59,716 nucleotides of DNA, from contig NZ_LDTB01000076.1 of the NCBI RefSeq assembly GCF_001476895.1, positions 1-59,716 on the forward strand. The letters run 5' to 3'. Positions 8,696 through 17,314 of the stretch are shown here, piece after piece. Numbering within the stretch: position 1 is the stretch's first letter; each line of letters opens with the position of its first letter. Origin of the DNA: Sphingomonas endophytica (lineage in GTDB: Bacteria; Pseudomonadota; Alphaproteobacteria; Sphingomonadales; Sphingomonadaceae). The notes below the pieces were generated by a model, which saw only the letters and a list, made by a program, of their open reading frames with translations, had not been told where the DNA came from and did not search any database. A program made the position numbers and the translations under genes.

Positions 8696-10087
8696 TCAAT
8701 CGCCCGCGAACGTCCATCCCGAGACGGCGCGTTCGCGGTCGTTGATCAGCAGCGCGCGGCCGCCCGGCGGCGCGGAGCGCTGCGGACAATCGGCACGGTG
8801 GCAGGCGCGACAGCCGGGCCCGACCGGCGTCGCCGGCCCGGTGAGATCCAGCCCCCGGGCAGCGGCCAGACCGCCCGCCACCTCCGCCGGCACCCCGAGT
8901 GCGAGCGCGAAGGCGCTCTCGACCCGGTTCGCCCCCGCCCCGACCGCCGCACCCGTCACCGCTGCCGCCATCGTGAACCAGCGCGTGCCGTCCTCCAGTT
9001 CCAGCACCTGCGGCACGACGCTGCCCGATCGATCGAAGGCATGGTGGATCCGCCAGAGCGGGCACCGTCCCTCGCCCGCGAGCAGCGGCGTATTGCTGGC
9101 GCCGGTGAAGCGCTTCGACGCCTGACCGGAGCGGTCGATGCGCAACAGGAAGAACGGCAACCCCCGTGCCCCGACGCGCTGCAAGGTGGTCAGCCGGTGC
9201 GCGACCTGCTCCAGCCCCGCGCCGAACCGGCGTTGCAGCACCTCCAGATCATAGCCGCTGGCCTCGCACGCGCGCATGAATCGGGCGTAGGGCATCATCA
9301 CGGCGGCAGCGAAATAGCTGGCGAGGTGCCGGCGGAACAATCGCTCCGCCACCCGGTCCAGTGCGGCCCCCCGCGCGAGCGCGTCGATCTCGGTACGCGC
9401 CTCCAGCAGCCCGCATTGCACCGCCAGCGCAAAGGTCCGCGACCATGGCGCGAGCCGCTCGGCGAGTTGCAATTGCCGGGCGTGCAGGTCGAGCCGACGG
9501 AGTTGGCCGGGCAGCGCCTCGACCGGCAGGATGCGGATCGCCAGTCCGTGCCGGACGCGCAGCCGCTCCACCAGCGCCCCGTACAGGTCCGCGCCGACCA
9601 GCCGGAGTTCGTCGGCCAGCGCCTCGGCCGCGGCGTCCAGATCGGGAAAGTGGTTGCGCCAGCGCTCGATCTCGCGACGCACCGTCGCCGCCGGATCGTC
9701 CGGCAGCGGCGCGGTCGCCCCGCCACCGCCGGCGCCGCGATCGAAGGCGCGCGCGAACGCCTCCGCACCGCCGGGCGCGGCGGCCAGCCATTCCTCCACC
9801 TCGCTCCGATCGACCTCCAGATCGGCGAAAAGCGGATCCGCCAGCCGTCGACGGATCGCCTCCGCCCCGCCACCGGGCTCACCCGCCGCCAGCACGCGCG
9901 GATCGAAGTCGAACCGGTCGGCGAGCGTCACCAGCAGCCCGGCGGGGATCGCGCGCTGGTTGCGCTCGATCAGGTTCAGATAGCTGGGCGAAATCGCGAG
10001 CAGTTCGGCCATCGCCGCCTGCGTCATTCCGTGGCGACGCCGCAGCCGACGCACCGCATGTCCCGCGAACAATTTGTCCCGGCTCAT
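8696..10087 (-). CDS. ScfR/RamB-type short-chain acyl-CoA regulator (XRE HTH + IrrE-like)
   Basis: This 463-residue regulator has an XRE-type helix-turn-helix at residues 10-65 (RRLRRRHGMTQAAMAELL, ISPSYLNLIE). A long IrrE/ImmA-like middle region follows, then the DUF2083-type C-terminal domain with its Cys cluster CRACHRADCPQR. Known relatives are RamB of Corynebacterium and PccR of Rhodobacter, which sense short-chain acyl-CoA status and control acetate or propionate and glyoxylate genes. It is divergent from isocitrate lyase, with an inverted repeat between them (10095-10116) directly upstream of its own start. Control of aceA plus autoregulation is the natural inference. Confidence 0.9.
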   Translation of the reverse strand: MSRDKLFAGHAVRRLRRRHGMTQAAMAELLAISPSYLNLIERNQRAIPAGLLVTLADRFDFDPRVLAAGEPGGGAEAIRRRLADPLFADLEVDRSEVEEWLAAAPGGAEAFARAFDRGAGGGGATAPLPDDPAATVRREIERWRNHFPDLDAAAEALADELRLVGADLYGALVERLRVRHGLAIRILPVEALPGQLRRLDLHARQLQLAERLAPWSRTFALAVQCGLLEARTEIDALARGAALDRVAERLFRRHLASYFAAAVMMPYARFMRACEASGYDLEVLQRRFGAGLEQVAHRLTTLQRVGARGLPFFLLRIDRSGQASKRFTGASNTPLLAGEGRCPLWRIHHAFDRSGSVVPQVLELEDGTRWFTMAAAVTGAAVGAGANRVESAFALALGVPAEVAGGLAAARGLDLTGPATPVGPGCRACHRADCPQRSAPPGGRALLINDRERAVSGWTFAGD

Positions 10088-10094
10088 CCTCGCC

Positions 10095-10116
10095 TTCTGT
10101 CAAGAACTTTACAGAA
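10095..10116. promoter_or_regulatory. Candidate ScfR/RamB operator (TTCTGT-N10-ACAGAA)
   Basis: A perfect 6-bp inverted repeat with a 10-bp spacer; extending each arm gives the half-sites TTGACAGAA and TTTACAGAA. The internal AGAACTTTACAGA matches 11 of 13 positions of the RamB site as I recall it, (A/G)(A/G)AACTTTGCAAA. It also keeps most of the TTTGCAAA core described for ScfR-family regulators. It lies 8-29 bp upstream of the regulator ATG and between the two divergent transcripts. Confidence 0.55.
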
Positions 10117-10237
10117 CGACACCCTTTACCATGCCGCAACGGACGGCACGACATCAATCTTCCGTGATTTTGTGACGAAACACGCAATCGCGCTCGTACG
10201 ATGACGGCATCACCCCAGCAGCGAAGGAGCCGTCATC

Positions 10238-10396
10238 ATGCCGAACACCGAACCGCAACGCAGCCGCGCGGTCTTCTCGACCGAGGATTTCGGGCTGATG
10301 AAGGAGGCGGTCGCCCACTACGTCCGGCAGATCGCCGACGACCCGCGTTCGTCCAAATTCTCCAGCCTGTACCACCGTCTCGGCCGACTGGGCTGA
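10238..10396 (+). CDS. 52-residue hypothetical protein upstream of aceA
   Basis: A short ORF from ATG 10238 to TGA 10396 with a clean AAGGAG ribosome-binding site 8 nt upstream. The product starts MPNTEPQRSRAVFSTEDF and ends LYHRLGRLG. It is soluble, helical and charged with no signal. It begins 122 bp after the candidate operator and ends 29 bp before isocitrate lyase, so it is probably the first gene of that transcript. I do not recognise the family. The good start signal and operon position argue that it is real. Confidence 0.6.
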   Translation: MPNTEPQRSRAVFSTEDFGLMKEAVAHYVRQIADDPRSSKFSSLYHRLGRLG

Positions 10397-10425
10397 CCCG
10401 CACGCGCACGAAGGAAGGATCGGTC

Positions 10426-12015
10426 ATGAGCTATCAGGACACCGTCATCGCCGCCGACCGGCTGGTGACGCGAGGCGGCCCGGCGTGGGACGGCATCCGG
10501 CCGGAAGCGGTGGCGCGGATGCGGTTGCAGAATCGCTTCCGGACCGGGCTGGACATCGCACGGCATACCGCGGCGGTGATGCGCCGCGACATGGCCGCCT
10601 ATGACGCCGATCCGGCGGCCTACACCCAGTCGCTGGGCTGCTGGCACGGTTTCATCGCACAACAGAAGATCATCAGCATCCGCAAGCATTTCGGCACCAC
10701 CAGGGGGCGGTACCTGTACCTGTCGGGCTGGATGGTCGCCGCGCTGCGCAGCGAATTCGGCCCGCTGCCCGACCAGTCGATGCATGAAAAGACCAGCGTC
10801 CCGGCGCTGATCGAGGAGTTGTACACCTTCCTCAAACAGGCCGACGCCCGCGAACTGGGCCTGATGTTCCGCGACATCGACAAGGCACGCGCCAGCGGCA
10901 ACGAAGTGGAGGCGCAGCGGCTGATCCATGCGGTCGACCAGTATGAAAGCCACGTCGTTCCGATCATCGCCGACATCGACGCCGGTTTCGGCAATGCCGA
11001 GGCGACCTACCTGCTGGCCAGGAAGATGATCGAGGCGGGCGCCTGTGCGCTCCAGATCGAGAATCAGGTGTCCGACGAGAAGCAGTGCGGGCATCAGGAC
11101 GGCAAGGTCACGGTGCCGCACGAGGACTTCCTCGCGAAGATCCGTGCGTGCCGCTACGCTTTCCTCGAACTCGGCGTCGATGACGGAATCATCGTCGCCC
11201 GGACGGACTCGCTGGGCGCGGGGCTGACCAAGCAGATCGCCTATTCGCGCGAACCCGGCGACCTGGGCGACCAGTATAACGCGTTCCTCGATGCCGAACC
11301 GGTGGAGAATGCCGGGCGCGGTGACGTGCTGATCGAACGCGACGGGCAGCTGCTGCGTCCGAAACGGCTGGCATCGAACCTGTTCCAGTTCCGCGCCGGT
11401 ACCGGCGAGGATCGGTGCGTCCTCGATTGCGTCACCGCGCTGCGCAACGGCGCGGACCTGCTGTGGATCGAAACCGAGCGCCCCGACATCGCGCAGATCG
11501 CCGGGATGGTCGACCGCATCCGTGCGGAGGTGCCCGACGCGAAGCTGATCTACAACAACTCGCCCAGCTTCAACTGGACGCTCAACTTCCGCCAGCAGGC
11601 CTACGACCGCTGGGCAGCGGAAGGGCGCGACGTCGCGGGCTACGATCGCGCGCGCCTGATGGATGCGGCCTATGACGACAGCGAACTGGCGGCGGAGGCC
11701 GACGAGCGCATCCGCACGTTCCAGCGCGATGCCGCCGCGCGCGCCGGCATCTTCCACCATCTCATCACGCTGCCGACCTATCACACCGCGGCGCTCAGCA
11801 CCGATCTGCTCGCCCGCGATTATTTCGGCGAACAGGGCATGCTCGGCTATGTGCGGGGCGTGCAGCGGCGCGAGATCCGCGAAGGGATCGCCTGCGTCCG
11901 GCACCAGAATATGTCGGGCAGCGACATCGGCGACGATCACAAGGACTATTTCGCCGGGGAGGCGGCACTGAAGGCGGGCGGAATCCACAACACCATGAAC
12001 CAGTTCGCCGCCTGA
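10426..12015 (+). CDS. aceA: Isocitrate lyase
   Basis: This 529-residue enzyme cleaves isocitrate to succinate and glyoxylate, the first step of the glyoxylate shunt for growth on acetate or fatty acids. The catalytic loop reads KQCGHQDGK (Cys about 221), as in the longer Pseudomonas-type enzymes rather than the E. coli KKCGHM form. ADIDAGFGNAEATYLLA (metal site) and the NNSPSFNW substrate motif are present. ATG 10426 has AGGAAGGA just upstream; the frame extends upstream without support. No malate synthase gene is adjacent. Position next to the ScfR-type regulator implies acyl-CoA-responsive control. Confidence 0.96.
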   Translation: MSYQDTVIAADRLVTRGGPAWDGIRPEAVARMRLQNRFRTGLDIARHTAAVMRRDMAAYDADPAAYTQSLGCWHGFIAQQKIISIRKHFGTTRGRYLYLSGWMVAALRSEFGPLPDQSMHEKTSVPALIEELYTFLKQADARELGLMFRDIDKARASGNEVEAQRLIHAVDQYESHVVPIIADIDAGFGNAEATYLLARKMIEAGACALQIENQVSDEKQCGHQDGKVTVPHEDFLAKIRACRYAFLELGVDDGIIVARTDSLGAGLTKQIAYSREPGDLGDQYNAFLDAEPVENAGRGDVLIERDGQLLRPKRLASNLFQFRAGTGEDRCVLDCVTALRNGADLLWIETERPDIAQIAGMVDRIRAEVPDAKLIYNNSPSFNWTLNFRQQAYDRWAAEGRDVAGYDRARLMDAAYDDSELAAEADERIRTFQRDAAARAGIFHHLITLPTYHTAALSTDLLARDYFGEQGMLGYVRGVQRREIREGIACVRHQNMSGSDIGDDHKDYFAGEAALKAGGIHNTMNQFAA

Positions 12016-12054
12016 CGCTCCCGCGGCCCGGCTTCCACCCCGATCCGTCGCATT

Positions 12055-12064
12055 GTAATATTAC
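12055..12064. promoter_or_regulatory. Palindrome GTAATATTAC upstream of the microprotein gene
   Basis: A perfect 10-bp palindrome, conspicuously AT-rich for this genome, lies 60 bp before the 79-residue ORF in a 109-bp gap. It could be an operator or part of a -10 region. Nothing else in the gap stands out. Confidence 0.3.
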
Positions 12065-12124
12065 TGCCGTTGCATGATGCGGCGCGGCATGAGAGTAGCC
12101 GGAGACCTTCGAGGGAGATGGACT

Positions 12125-12364
12125 ATGAAGAAGTTTCTGATGGCGGCCGCGGTCGCCTCGCTCGCCACCGTTCCGGCGGTTGCGGCTCCGGTGAATTCGG
12201 CTGCCAGCCTGTCGGTCGCCAAGGCGGCGCGCGCGTCGGCTCCGACCGCGAAGAAGAACGAACTGGCCGGTGGCGGTCTGATCGTCGCCGCCGTCGCGGC
12301 TGCCGCGGTGATCGCGGGCATCGTCATCATCGCTGACGATGGCGACAACTCGGACAGCAACTAA
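12125..12364 (+). CDS. Small secreted or single-pass membrane protein (79 residues)
   Basis: The N-terminus MKKFLMAAAVASLATVPAVAA is a textbook Sec signal peptide with an AxA cleavage site. A low-complexity Ala/Ser/Lys stretch follows, then a C-terminal hydrophobic segment of about 19 residues (about 49-68), then an acidic tail (DDGDNSDSN). ATG 12125 has GGGAG 7 nt upstream; the longer frame from 12074 would bury the signal. A strong Rho-independent terminator begins 17 nt after the stop, so it is a self-contained monocistron. Function unknown; similar alanine-rich microproteins are frequent in sphingomonads. Confidence 0.75.
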   Translation: MKKFLMAAAVASLATVPAVAAPVNSAASLSVAKAARASAPTAKKNELAGGGLIVAAVAAAAVIAGIVIIADDGDNSDSN

Positions 12365-12381
12365 GCTGTTGTGAGCCACGG

Positions 12382-12420
12382 AAAAGGGGGCAGCGACGCC
12401 AGCGTCGCCGCCCCCTTTTT
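12382..12420 (+). terminator. Rho-independent terminator
   Basis: The stem GGGGGC/GCCCCC continues, after one mismatch, as GCGACGC/GCGTCGC around a 2-nt CA loop and is followed by TTTTT. An A-run precedes it, so it may work in both directions and also end the opgGH transcript from the other strand. Confidence 0.85.
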
Positions 12421-12440
12421 CATGCCCGGAACGAACCGGG

Positions 12441-14243
12441 TCAGCCGGTGACGGAGGCCGGCGCACAATGCTCTGTCCCGGCCGGAGCATCGGTGACGAA
12501 GATGCCCCGCTTCGCCAGCCGCCGTCCCCAGCGCTCGCTGGCGGTCCATTGCACGATCAGCGGTGACAACAGCAGCCCGGCCGTGACCGGGGACAGCCAG
12601 AGCGCGGCGGTCGGCATAAGCGGCGACAGCGCCAGCAGGACGATGCCGAGCACCATGTGCCAGCGATAGCGCGGCAGGATCGCCGCCATCGCCAGACTGT
12701 CGCCCCGCCGGTTCTGCGGTTGCCACTCGGCCTTGCGCTGGCGCGTGATGCCGATCAGGTCGATCGTCTGCGTGACCGCGATCGCGGGGGCGGCCAGCGT
12801 CGACAGCGGCACGTCGATCAGGATCGAGCGCAGAATACCCCAGCCGCCGCCCAGCGACCGCCGCCGCCGCGCATCCGCCAGCGCATGGATCACCCCCAGC
12901 AGCTTCGGCCCGAACAACAGCGCCAGCGTCGTTCCCAGCACGATGCCGGACGGATCGCCGGACATCAGCCCCGCCTCCCCGCGCACCGCCTGCGCGACGC
13001 TGACCACGATCAGCAGCAGCCACAACGGCGATGCCAGATAGCCGGCCGCGCCCAGCAGCAGTTGCAGCCGGTTGACCCAATGGAAGCCGGACGCGCCGAG
13101 CAGCCCCAGATGCTGGAGATTGCCCTGCGCCCAGCGCCGGTCGCGCACGGCCGCGTCGATCAGCGTCGGCGGATATTCCTCGAACGTCTCTTCGGTCATC
13201 ACCATATGGACGCGCCAGCCGCGCCGTCGCAGCAGTGCCGCCTCCACCACGTCATGGCTCATGATCGTGCCGCCGAACGGCGGTTGCCCCGGCAGTGCCG
13301 GCAATCCGCAACTCTCGGCGAAGGCACGAATGCGGATCAGCGCGTTATGCCCCCAGAAGGTCGCCTCCGCGCCCGACCACCATACCAGCCCCGCCGTGGC
13401 GGCCGGGCCGTAGATGCGGCTGGAGAATTGCATCCAGCGCTGGAACAAGGTCGTCGCGCCGATCACCTGCGGCACCGTCTGGAGCAGCGCCACCGCCGGA
13501 CGCCGGTCCATGATCTGCGCCATGCCGACGATCGTGTCGCCGCCCATCAGGCTGTCGGCGTCGAGCATCAGCATATAGTCATAGGCGCCGCCATGCGCGC
13601 GCAGCCAGTCGGCGATATTGCCCGGCTTGCGCCCGATATTCTCGCTGCGCCGCCGGTAGTAGATCGCGCAGGCGCTGCGCGCCGCCAGCACCCGCCATGC
13701 CGCGACTTCCTCCGCCTCGTGTCCGGCGCCGGAATCGCTCAGGATGAAGATGTCGAACGCCCGCTCGGTGCCCGCCCGTGCCAGTGCGTCGGCCATTGTC
13801 GCCAGCCGCCCGCACACCTCGCCGATATCCTCATTGTGGACCGGCATCAGGATCGCGGTGCGGCCCTGCAACGGTTCCGACCAGCGCGGCATCGGCGTGA
13901 AGCCGGGGTGCAGCCCGGTGGCGAGCACGATGTATCCGACCACCGCATTGACGAACCCGAACGCCAGCAACGCGAACAGCGGGAAGAACACCGTCAGCAA
14001 CAGCATGTCGCTGACCGCCAGACCGTCCTCCAGCACCGATTCCTTCAGCGTGGTCGACGCCGCGAGCGCCAGCGCCAGCGTGAGCAGCACCAGGATCGCG
14101 CGCCGTGCGAACAGGTCGGTGGACGATCCGATCGCCCCGTCGAACGGCTCCGGCGCGCGGCCAGGCGGCGGCGGCCCGTCGAACCGCTGCTCGGGCATGT
14201 CGATCGGCGCGGCCGCCGGCAGGCGCGGCGGCGTGTCGGTCAT
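12441..14243 (-). CDS. mdoH: Glucans biosynthesis glucosyltransferase (MdoH/OpgH)
   Basis: This inner-membrane GT2 enzyme of 600 residues polymerises UDP-glucose into osmoregulated periplasmic glucan and exports it. The cytosolic domain shows ILMPVHNED, the DxD motif in LDADSLMGG (D228/D230) and the RRWAQGN (QxxRW-type) motif. Hydrophobic segments lie near residues 48-110 and in a C-terminal cluster beyond about 390. It is shorter than E. coli MdoH (about 847), lacking much of the N-terminal extension, which is usual for alphaproteobacteria. The start overlaps the opgG stop by 4 bp (ATGA), so the two are translationally coupled. Confidence 0.93.
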   Translation of the reverse strand: MTDTPPRLPAAAPIDMPEQRFDGPPPPGRAPEPFDGAIGSSTDLFARRAILVLLTLALALAASTTLKESVLEDGLAVSDMLLLTVFFPLFALLAFGFVNAVVGYIVLATGLHPGFTPMPRWSEPLQGRTAILMPVHNEDIGEVCGRLATMADALARAGTERAFDIFILSDSGAGHEAEEVAAWRVLAARSACAIYYRRRSENIGRKPGNIADWLRAHGGAYDYMLMLDADSLMGGDTIVGMAQIMDRRPAVALLQTVPQVIGATTLFQRWMQFSSRIYGPAATAGLVWWSGAEATFWGHNALIRIRAFAESCGLPALPGQPPFGGTIMSHDVVEAALLRRRGWRVHMVMTEETFEEYPPTLIDAAVRDRRWAQGNLQHLGLLGASGFHWVNRLQLLLGAAGYLASPLWLLLIVVSVAQAVRGEAGLMSGDPSGIVLGTTLALLFGPKLLGVIHALADARRRRSLGGGWGILRSILIDVPLSTLAAPAIAVTQTIDLIGITRQRKAEWQPQNRRGDSLAMAAILPRYRWHMVLGIVLLALSPLMPTAALWLSPVTAGLLLSPLIVQWTASERWGRRLAKRGIFVTDAPAGTEHCAPASVTG

Positions 14244-15730
14244 GCGCCGTACAGCGGCAGGAGCAACGTCTCGCTGAGCGCCGCGTCACCCCGCTTCAGG
14301 TACAGCCGCACATCGGCCGGGCCGTTGCCCTCCGGCGCGATATCGGCGGTGACACGCCAGCGATTGCGCTGCCCGACAACCGGATAGGCGGCGCTTTCCA
14401 GCACTTTGCCGCGCGTCACCCCGATGTCGGCGCGTACCCCGCTGTCGCGGGTCAACCCCGCCAGATTGTCGCCGGCGACATCCACGACCAGCTTCACCGC
14501 GCCCGCCGTCACCGGTCCGCCGGGGCGCCCGGCGCTACCGATCCACGTATCGACGACATGTGCCACATTCGCGAGACTGGGATCGTCCGATCCCCAGGTC
14601 AGCCGGTAATCGAACGCCAGCCGCTCCCCGGCCTGCACCGGCCGGGCCGGCGTCCAGAAGCACACCACATTGTCGGTCGTCTCGCCGCCGGTAGGGAAGG
14701 CGTAGAGCATCACGCGGCCGTCGCCCCACTGCCCCTTCGGCTCGATCCAGAGGTTGGCGCGGCGATCATAGAACGCCCCGTCGTCCTGATAATGGTCGAA
14801 CTGGCGATCGCGCTGGAGCAGCCCGAACGCCCGCACGTCATCGGCGGCGAAGCTGTCGGTCGTCGGCTGCGCCGGATTGCGCAGCGGGCGCCAGATGCGC
14901 TCGCCACCGGCGGTCCACATCGCCAGTCCGTCGGAGTCATGGATTTCGGGACGCCAGTCGCTGGCCCCTTTCTGACTACGATCGTCGTACCAGAACATGC
15001 TGGTCGCCGGCGCGATGCCCAACCGCGCGACCGGCCGGCGCAGGAACAGCACCGACGATACGTCCTGCACCACGGCCCCCGGGTGCCGCGACACGAACCG
15101 GAACGCGCCCGTCAGGCTTTCCCCATCCAGCAGGGCGTAGATCGTATAGCCGCCCCCGCCGATCGCCTCGATCCAGAAGTGCGTGAAGGTCGGAAACTGT
15201 TCCTTCTCCAGCCCCGTATCGACCGCGATCCCGCGCGCGGACAGGCCATATTGGTCCTGCGACCCCGCCGACCGGAAATAGGACGCGCCCATATACGCCA
15301 GCCAGTCGCTCTCGCGGCCCGGCTCCATCACGCGGAACCCCGCAAAGCCCGGCGCCGGAGTGACGCCGGGCTTCGTTTCGAACAGCGCAGGCGTGTAATC
15401 GACCGGCGTCGCGCGTCCGTTCTCGACGATGTTGAGCGTCACCGGCACCGGCGCATATTTGCCGAGCGGGAACGGGCGGATGCCCCCCGCCAGCGTCCTG
15501 TCGGGGCGATAGCGGATGCCGCCGACCGCATCGTAATCGAGCGCCTCGGCCGCCTTCACCGGCTGCGGCGCGCGATACGGCTGCTTCGCCAGCGCCTGCG
15601 CCTGCTGCTGGAGCAGCACCCAGGAAAAGGGCGCGGCGACGCCGGTGCGGGGCCGGGCCTTCGCCAGTGCCGGCCATAGCGCCGCCGCGCCCGTCGCCAG
15701 CATCGCATCTCGTCGACTGAAGTTCGTCAT
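14240..15730 (-). CDS. opgG: Periplasmic glucan biosynthesis protein (OpgG/OpgD family)
   Basis: This 496-residue MdoG-family protein starts with a twin-arginine-type signal (NFSRRDAMLATGAAALWPALAKA). It is therefore predicted to be Tat-exported, as known for OpgD; OpgG of E. coli uses Sec. The body shows the family segments FSWVLLQQQAQALA, YDAVGGIRYRP and SYFRSAG. Family role: shaping or cutting the periplasmic glucan backbone made by OpgH. It lies directly upstream of and overlaps mdoH. The OpgG versus OpgD assignment is not certain: synteny favours OpgG, the signal favours OpgD. Confidence 0.88.
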   Translation of the reverse strand: MTNFSRRDAMLATGAAALWPALAKARPRTGVAAPFSWVLLQQQAQALAKQPYRAPQPVKAAEALDYDAVGGIRYRPDRTLAGGIRPFPLGKYAPVPVTLNIVENGRATPVDYTPALFETKPGVTPAPGFAGFRVMEPGRESDWLAYMGASYFRSAGSQDQYGLSARGIAVDTGLEKEQFPTFTHFWIEAIGGGGYTIYALLDGESLTGAFRFVSRHPGAVVQDVSSVLFLRRPVARLGIAPATSMFWYDDRSQKGASDWRPEIHDSDGLAMWTAGGERIWRPLRNPAQPTTDSFAADDVRAFGLLQRDRQFDHYQDDGAFYDRRANLWIEPKGQWGDGRVMLYAFPTGGETTDNVVCFWTPARPVQAGERLAFDYRLTWGSDDPSLANVAHVVDTWIGSAGRPGGPVTAGAVKLVVDVAGDNLAGLTRDSGVRADIGVTRGKVLESAAYPVVGQRNRWRVTADIAPEGNGPADVRLYLKRGDAALSETLLLPLYGA

Positions 15731-15805
15731 GGCTGCGAAACCAGTTACGCGGCCGATTGTTGCAGCGCAAAAGCCACGCGATAACCCGGCGCGCTGCCGG
15801 GACGG

Positions 15806-16600
15806 TCAGATCGATACCGCCGCCCTGATATGCGGCTGCGCTTCATAGCCGCGCAGCACGAAATCCTCCGGCGCATAGGCGTCGATCGAGGCCGGCCGCC
15901 GCGCGATCTCCAGTCGCGGCAGCGCGGTGGGCGTCCGCGCGAGCTGCATCTCGGCCTGTTCCAGATGGTTCAGGTACAGGTGGCAATCGCCGCCAGTCCA
16001 GATGAAGTCGCCGACTTCCAGGTCGCATTGCTGCGCCAGCATGTGGGTCAGCAGCGCGTAGCTGGCGATATTGAACGGCACGCCCAGGAAGATGTCGGCC
16101 GACCGCTGATAGAGTTGCAGCGACAGTTTGCCATTGGCGACATGCGTCTGGAACAGGCAATGGCACGGCGACAGCGCCATGGCGTGCAGTTCGCCGGGGT
16201 TCCAGGCGGTCACGATCTGCCGTCGCGACGCCGGCTTCGTGCGGATTTCCTCCACCAATGCCGTGATCTGGTCGATATGCCGCCCGTCCGCCGCCACCCA
16301 GTCGCGCCATTGCTTGCCGTATACGGGGCCGAGATCGCCGTCGGCATCCGCCCATTCGTCCCAGATGCTGACCTTGCGCTCCTGCAACCAGCGCACGTTG
16401 GTATCGCCGCGCAGGAACCACAACAGCTCGACGATGATCGAGCGCAGGTGGAGCTTCTTGGTCGTCAGGACCGGAAAGCCCTGCGCCAGGTCGAAGCGCA
16501 TCTGATGCCCGAAAACGCTGAGCGTCCCGGTGCCGGTCCGGTCGTCCTGCCGCGCGCCCGAATCGAGCACGCGGCGCATGAGGTCGAGATATTGCTGCAC
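15806..16600 (-). CDS. thyA: Thymidylate synthase
   Basis: This folate-dependent enzyme methylates dUMP to dTMP. From the GTG at 16600 the protein is 264 residues ([12 protein letters not shown]...), exactly the E. coli length. The catalytic Cys falls at 146 in LSPCHCLFQ as in E. coli. [17 protein letters not shown], the phosphate-binding SRRQIV and the dUMP/folate motif [15 protein letters not shown] are all present. The frame is open to a GTG at 16660 that has a better Shine-Dalgarno (GAGGGA) but adds 20 residues foreign to the family. I prefer 16600 on homology and flag the doubt. Confidence 0.94.
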   Translation of the reverse strand: MQQYLDLMRRVLDSGARQDDRTGTGTLSVFGHQMRFDLAQGFPVLTTKKLHLRSIIVELLWFLRGDTNVRWLQERKVSIWDEWADADGDLGPVYGKQWRDWVAADGRHIDQITALVEEIRTKPASRRQIVTAWNPGELHAMALSPCHCLFQTHVANGKLSLQLYQRSADIFLGVPFNIASYALLTHMLAQQCDLEVGDFIWTGGDCHLYLNHLEQAEMQLARTPTALPRLEIARRPASIDAYAPEDFVLRGYEAQPHIRAAVSI

Positions 16601-16659
16601 GGGCGCGGTGGTAGCGCGAAGGGAGAGCGACTGCCACCAGCGTAACGCGCCGCCAGCCA

Positions 16660-16706
16660 CGTTACCGTTTCCCTCGGGGTGGCAGGGAATCCGGAACCGT
16701 TACCGT
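16660..16706 (+). repeat. Direct repeat CGTTACCGT in the thyA/membrane-protein divergent region
   Basis: CGTTACCGT occurs at 16660-16668 and 16698-16706, 38 bp apart, in the 197-bp divergent gap between thyA and the small membrane protein. The spacing would put both on nearly the same helix face or 3.5 turns apart, depending on helix pitch. A regulator site is possible; no other support. Confidence 0.3.
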
Positions 16707-16797
16707 CCGATCATTACATACCGAATTCCTATCTGCGCAACAGGAAGGGATCATGATATAGGCCGTTGCGCCGGACAGAAAATCCAGGGCGGCGAGC

Positions 16798-17307
16798 ATG
16801 GAAAACACTACAAGGGATGCCGTTAAACATTGGTTTCGGCGGGTTTTCTTTGCATTTCTTGGCATCGCCGCGTTCGACGCCTTAGGCATCACGCTGGAGA
16901 ACGTTGCGAGGATACCGTTCGATACGACCTACAAGATCACCTGCGCAGGTGTCTGCCTCTTATTCGTCGCAAAATGCATTCAGGAATATCCGGACCAGCG
17001 ATGGCCCCGCATCGCGTTTGGGCTGGCAGCGGCGATCAATATGCTACTGCTGGTCACGATACTTGCCGATGAACCCGCATCGCGGGGAGAGATCGTGCTC
17101 TTTGCCCTGCCGGACGTCGCCATCGTCATGGCTCTTCGCGCGATCTCATATCCTGTTTCCAATGAGCACGAACGCGCCGTACGACAACAATTGATCGTCG
17201 GGGCAATATTGGCGGCCTTCGTCAGCCTGCTGCTTCTCGGTACTGCCTTCATTCCCGACAGACGCCCCGATCGATCGACGACGCACGTAACGCTGCCTCG
17301 AAATTAA
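16798..17307 (+). CDS. Hypothetical multi-pass membrane protein with atypical codon use
   Basis: A 169-residue protein starting MENTTRDAVKHWFRRVFFAF. About four hydrophobic segments are visible (roughly residues 14-33, 45-58, 67-87 and 126-150) with short loops and a charged C-terminal tail ending THVTLPRN. I recognise no family or catalytic motif. Codon use differs from its neighbours: AGG, AGA, ATA, TTA and CTA codons appear, and the local GC is clearly lower. That suggests recent transfer or weak selection. It is divergent from thyA and ends 7 bp from the convergent methyltransferase gene. The ribosome-binding site is weak (GGCGAG). Confidence 0.7.
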   Translation: MENTTRDAVKHWFRRVFFAFLGIAAFDALGITLENVARIPFDTTYKITCAGVCLLFVAKCIQEYPDQRWPRIAFGLAAAINMLLLVTILADEPASRGEIVLFALPDVAIVMALRAISYPVSNEHERAVRQQLIVGAILAAFVSLLLLGTAFIPDRRPDRSTTHVTLPRN

Positions 17308-17314
17308 ACGACTT

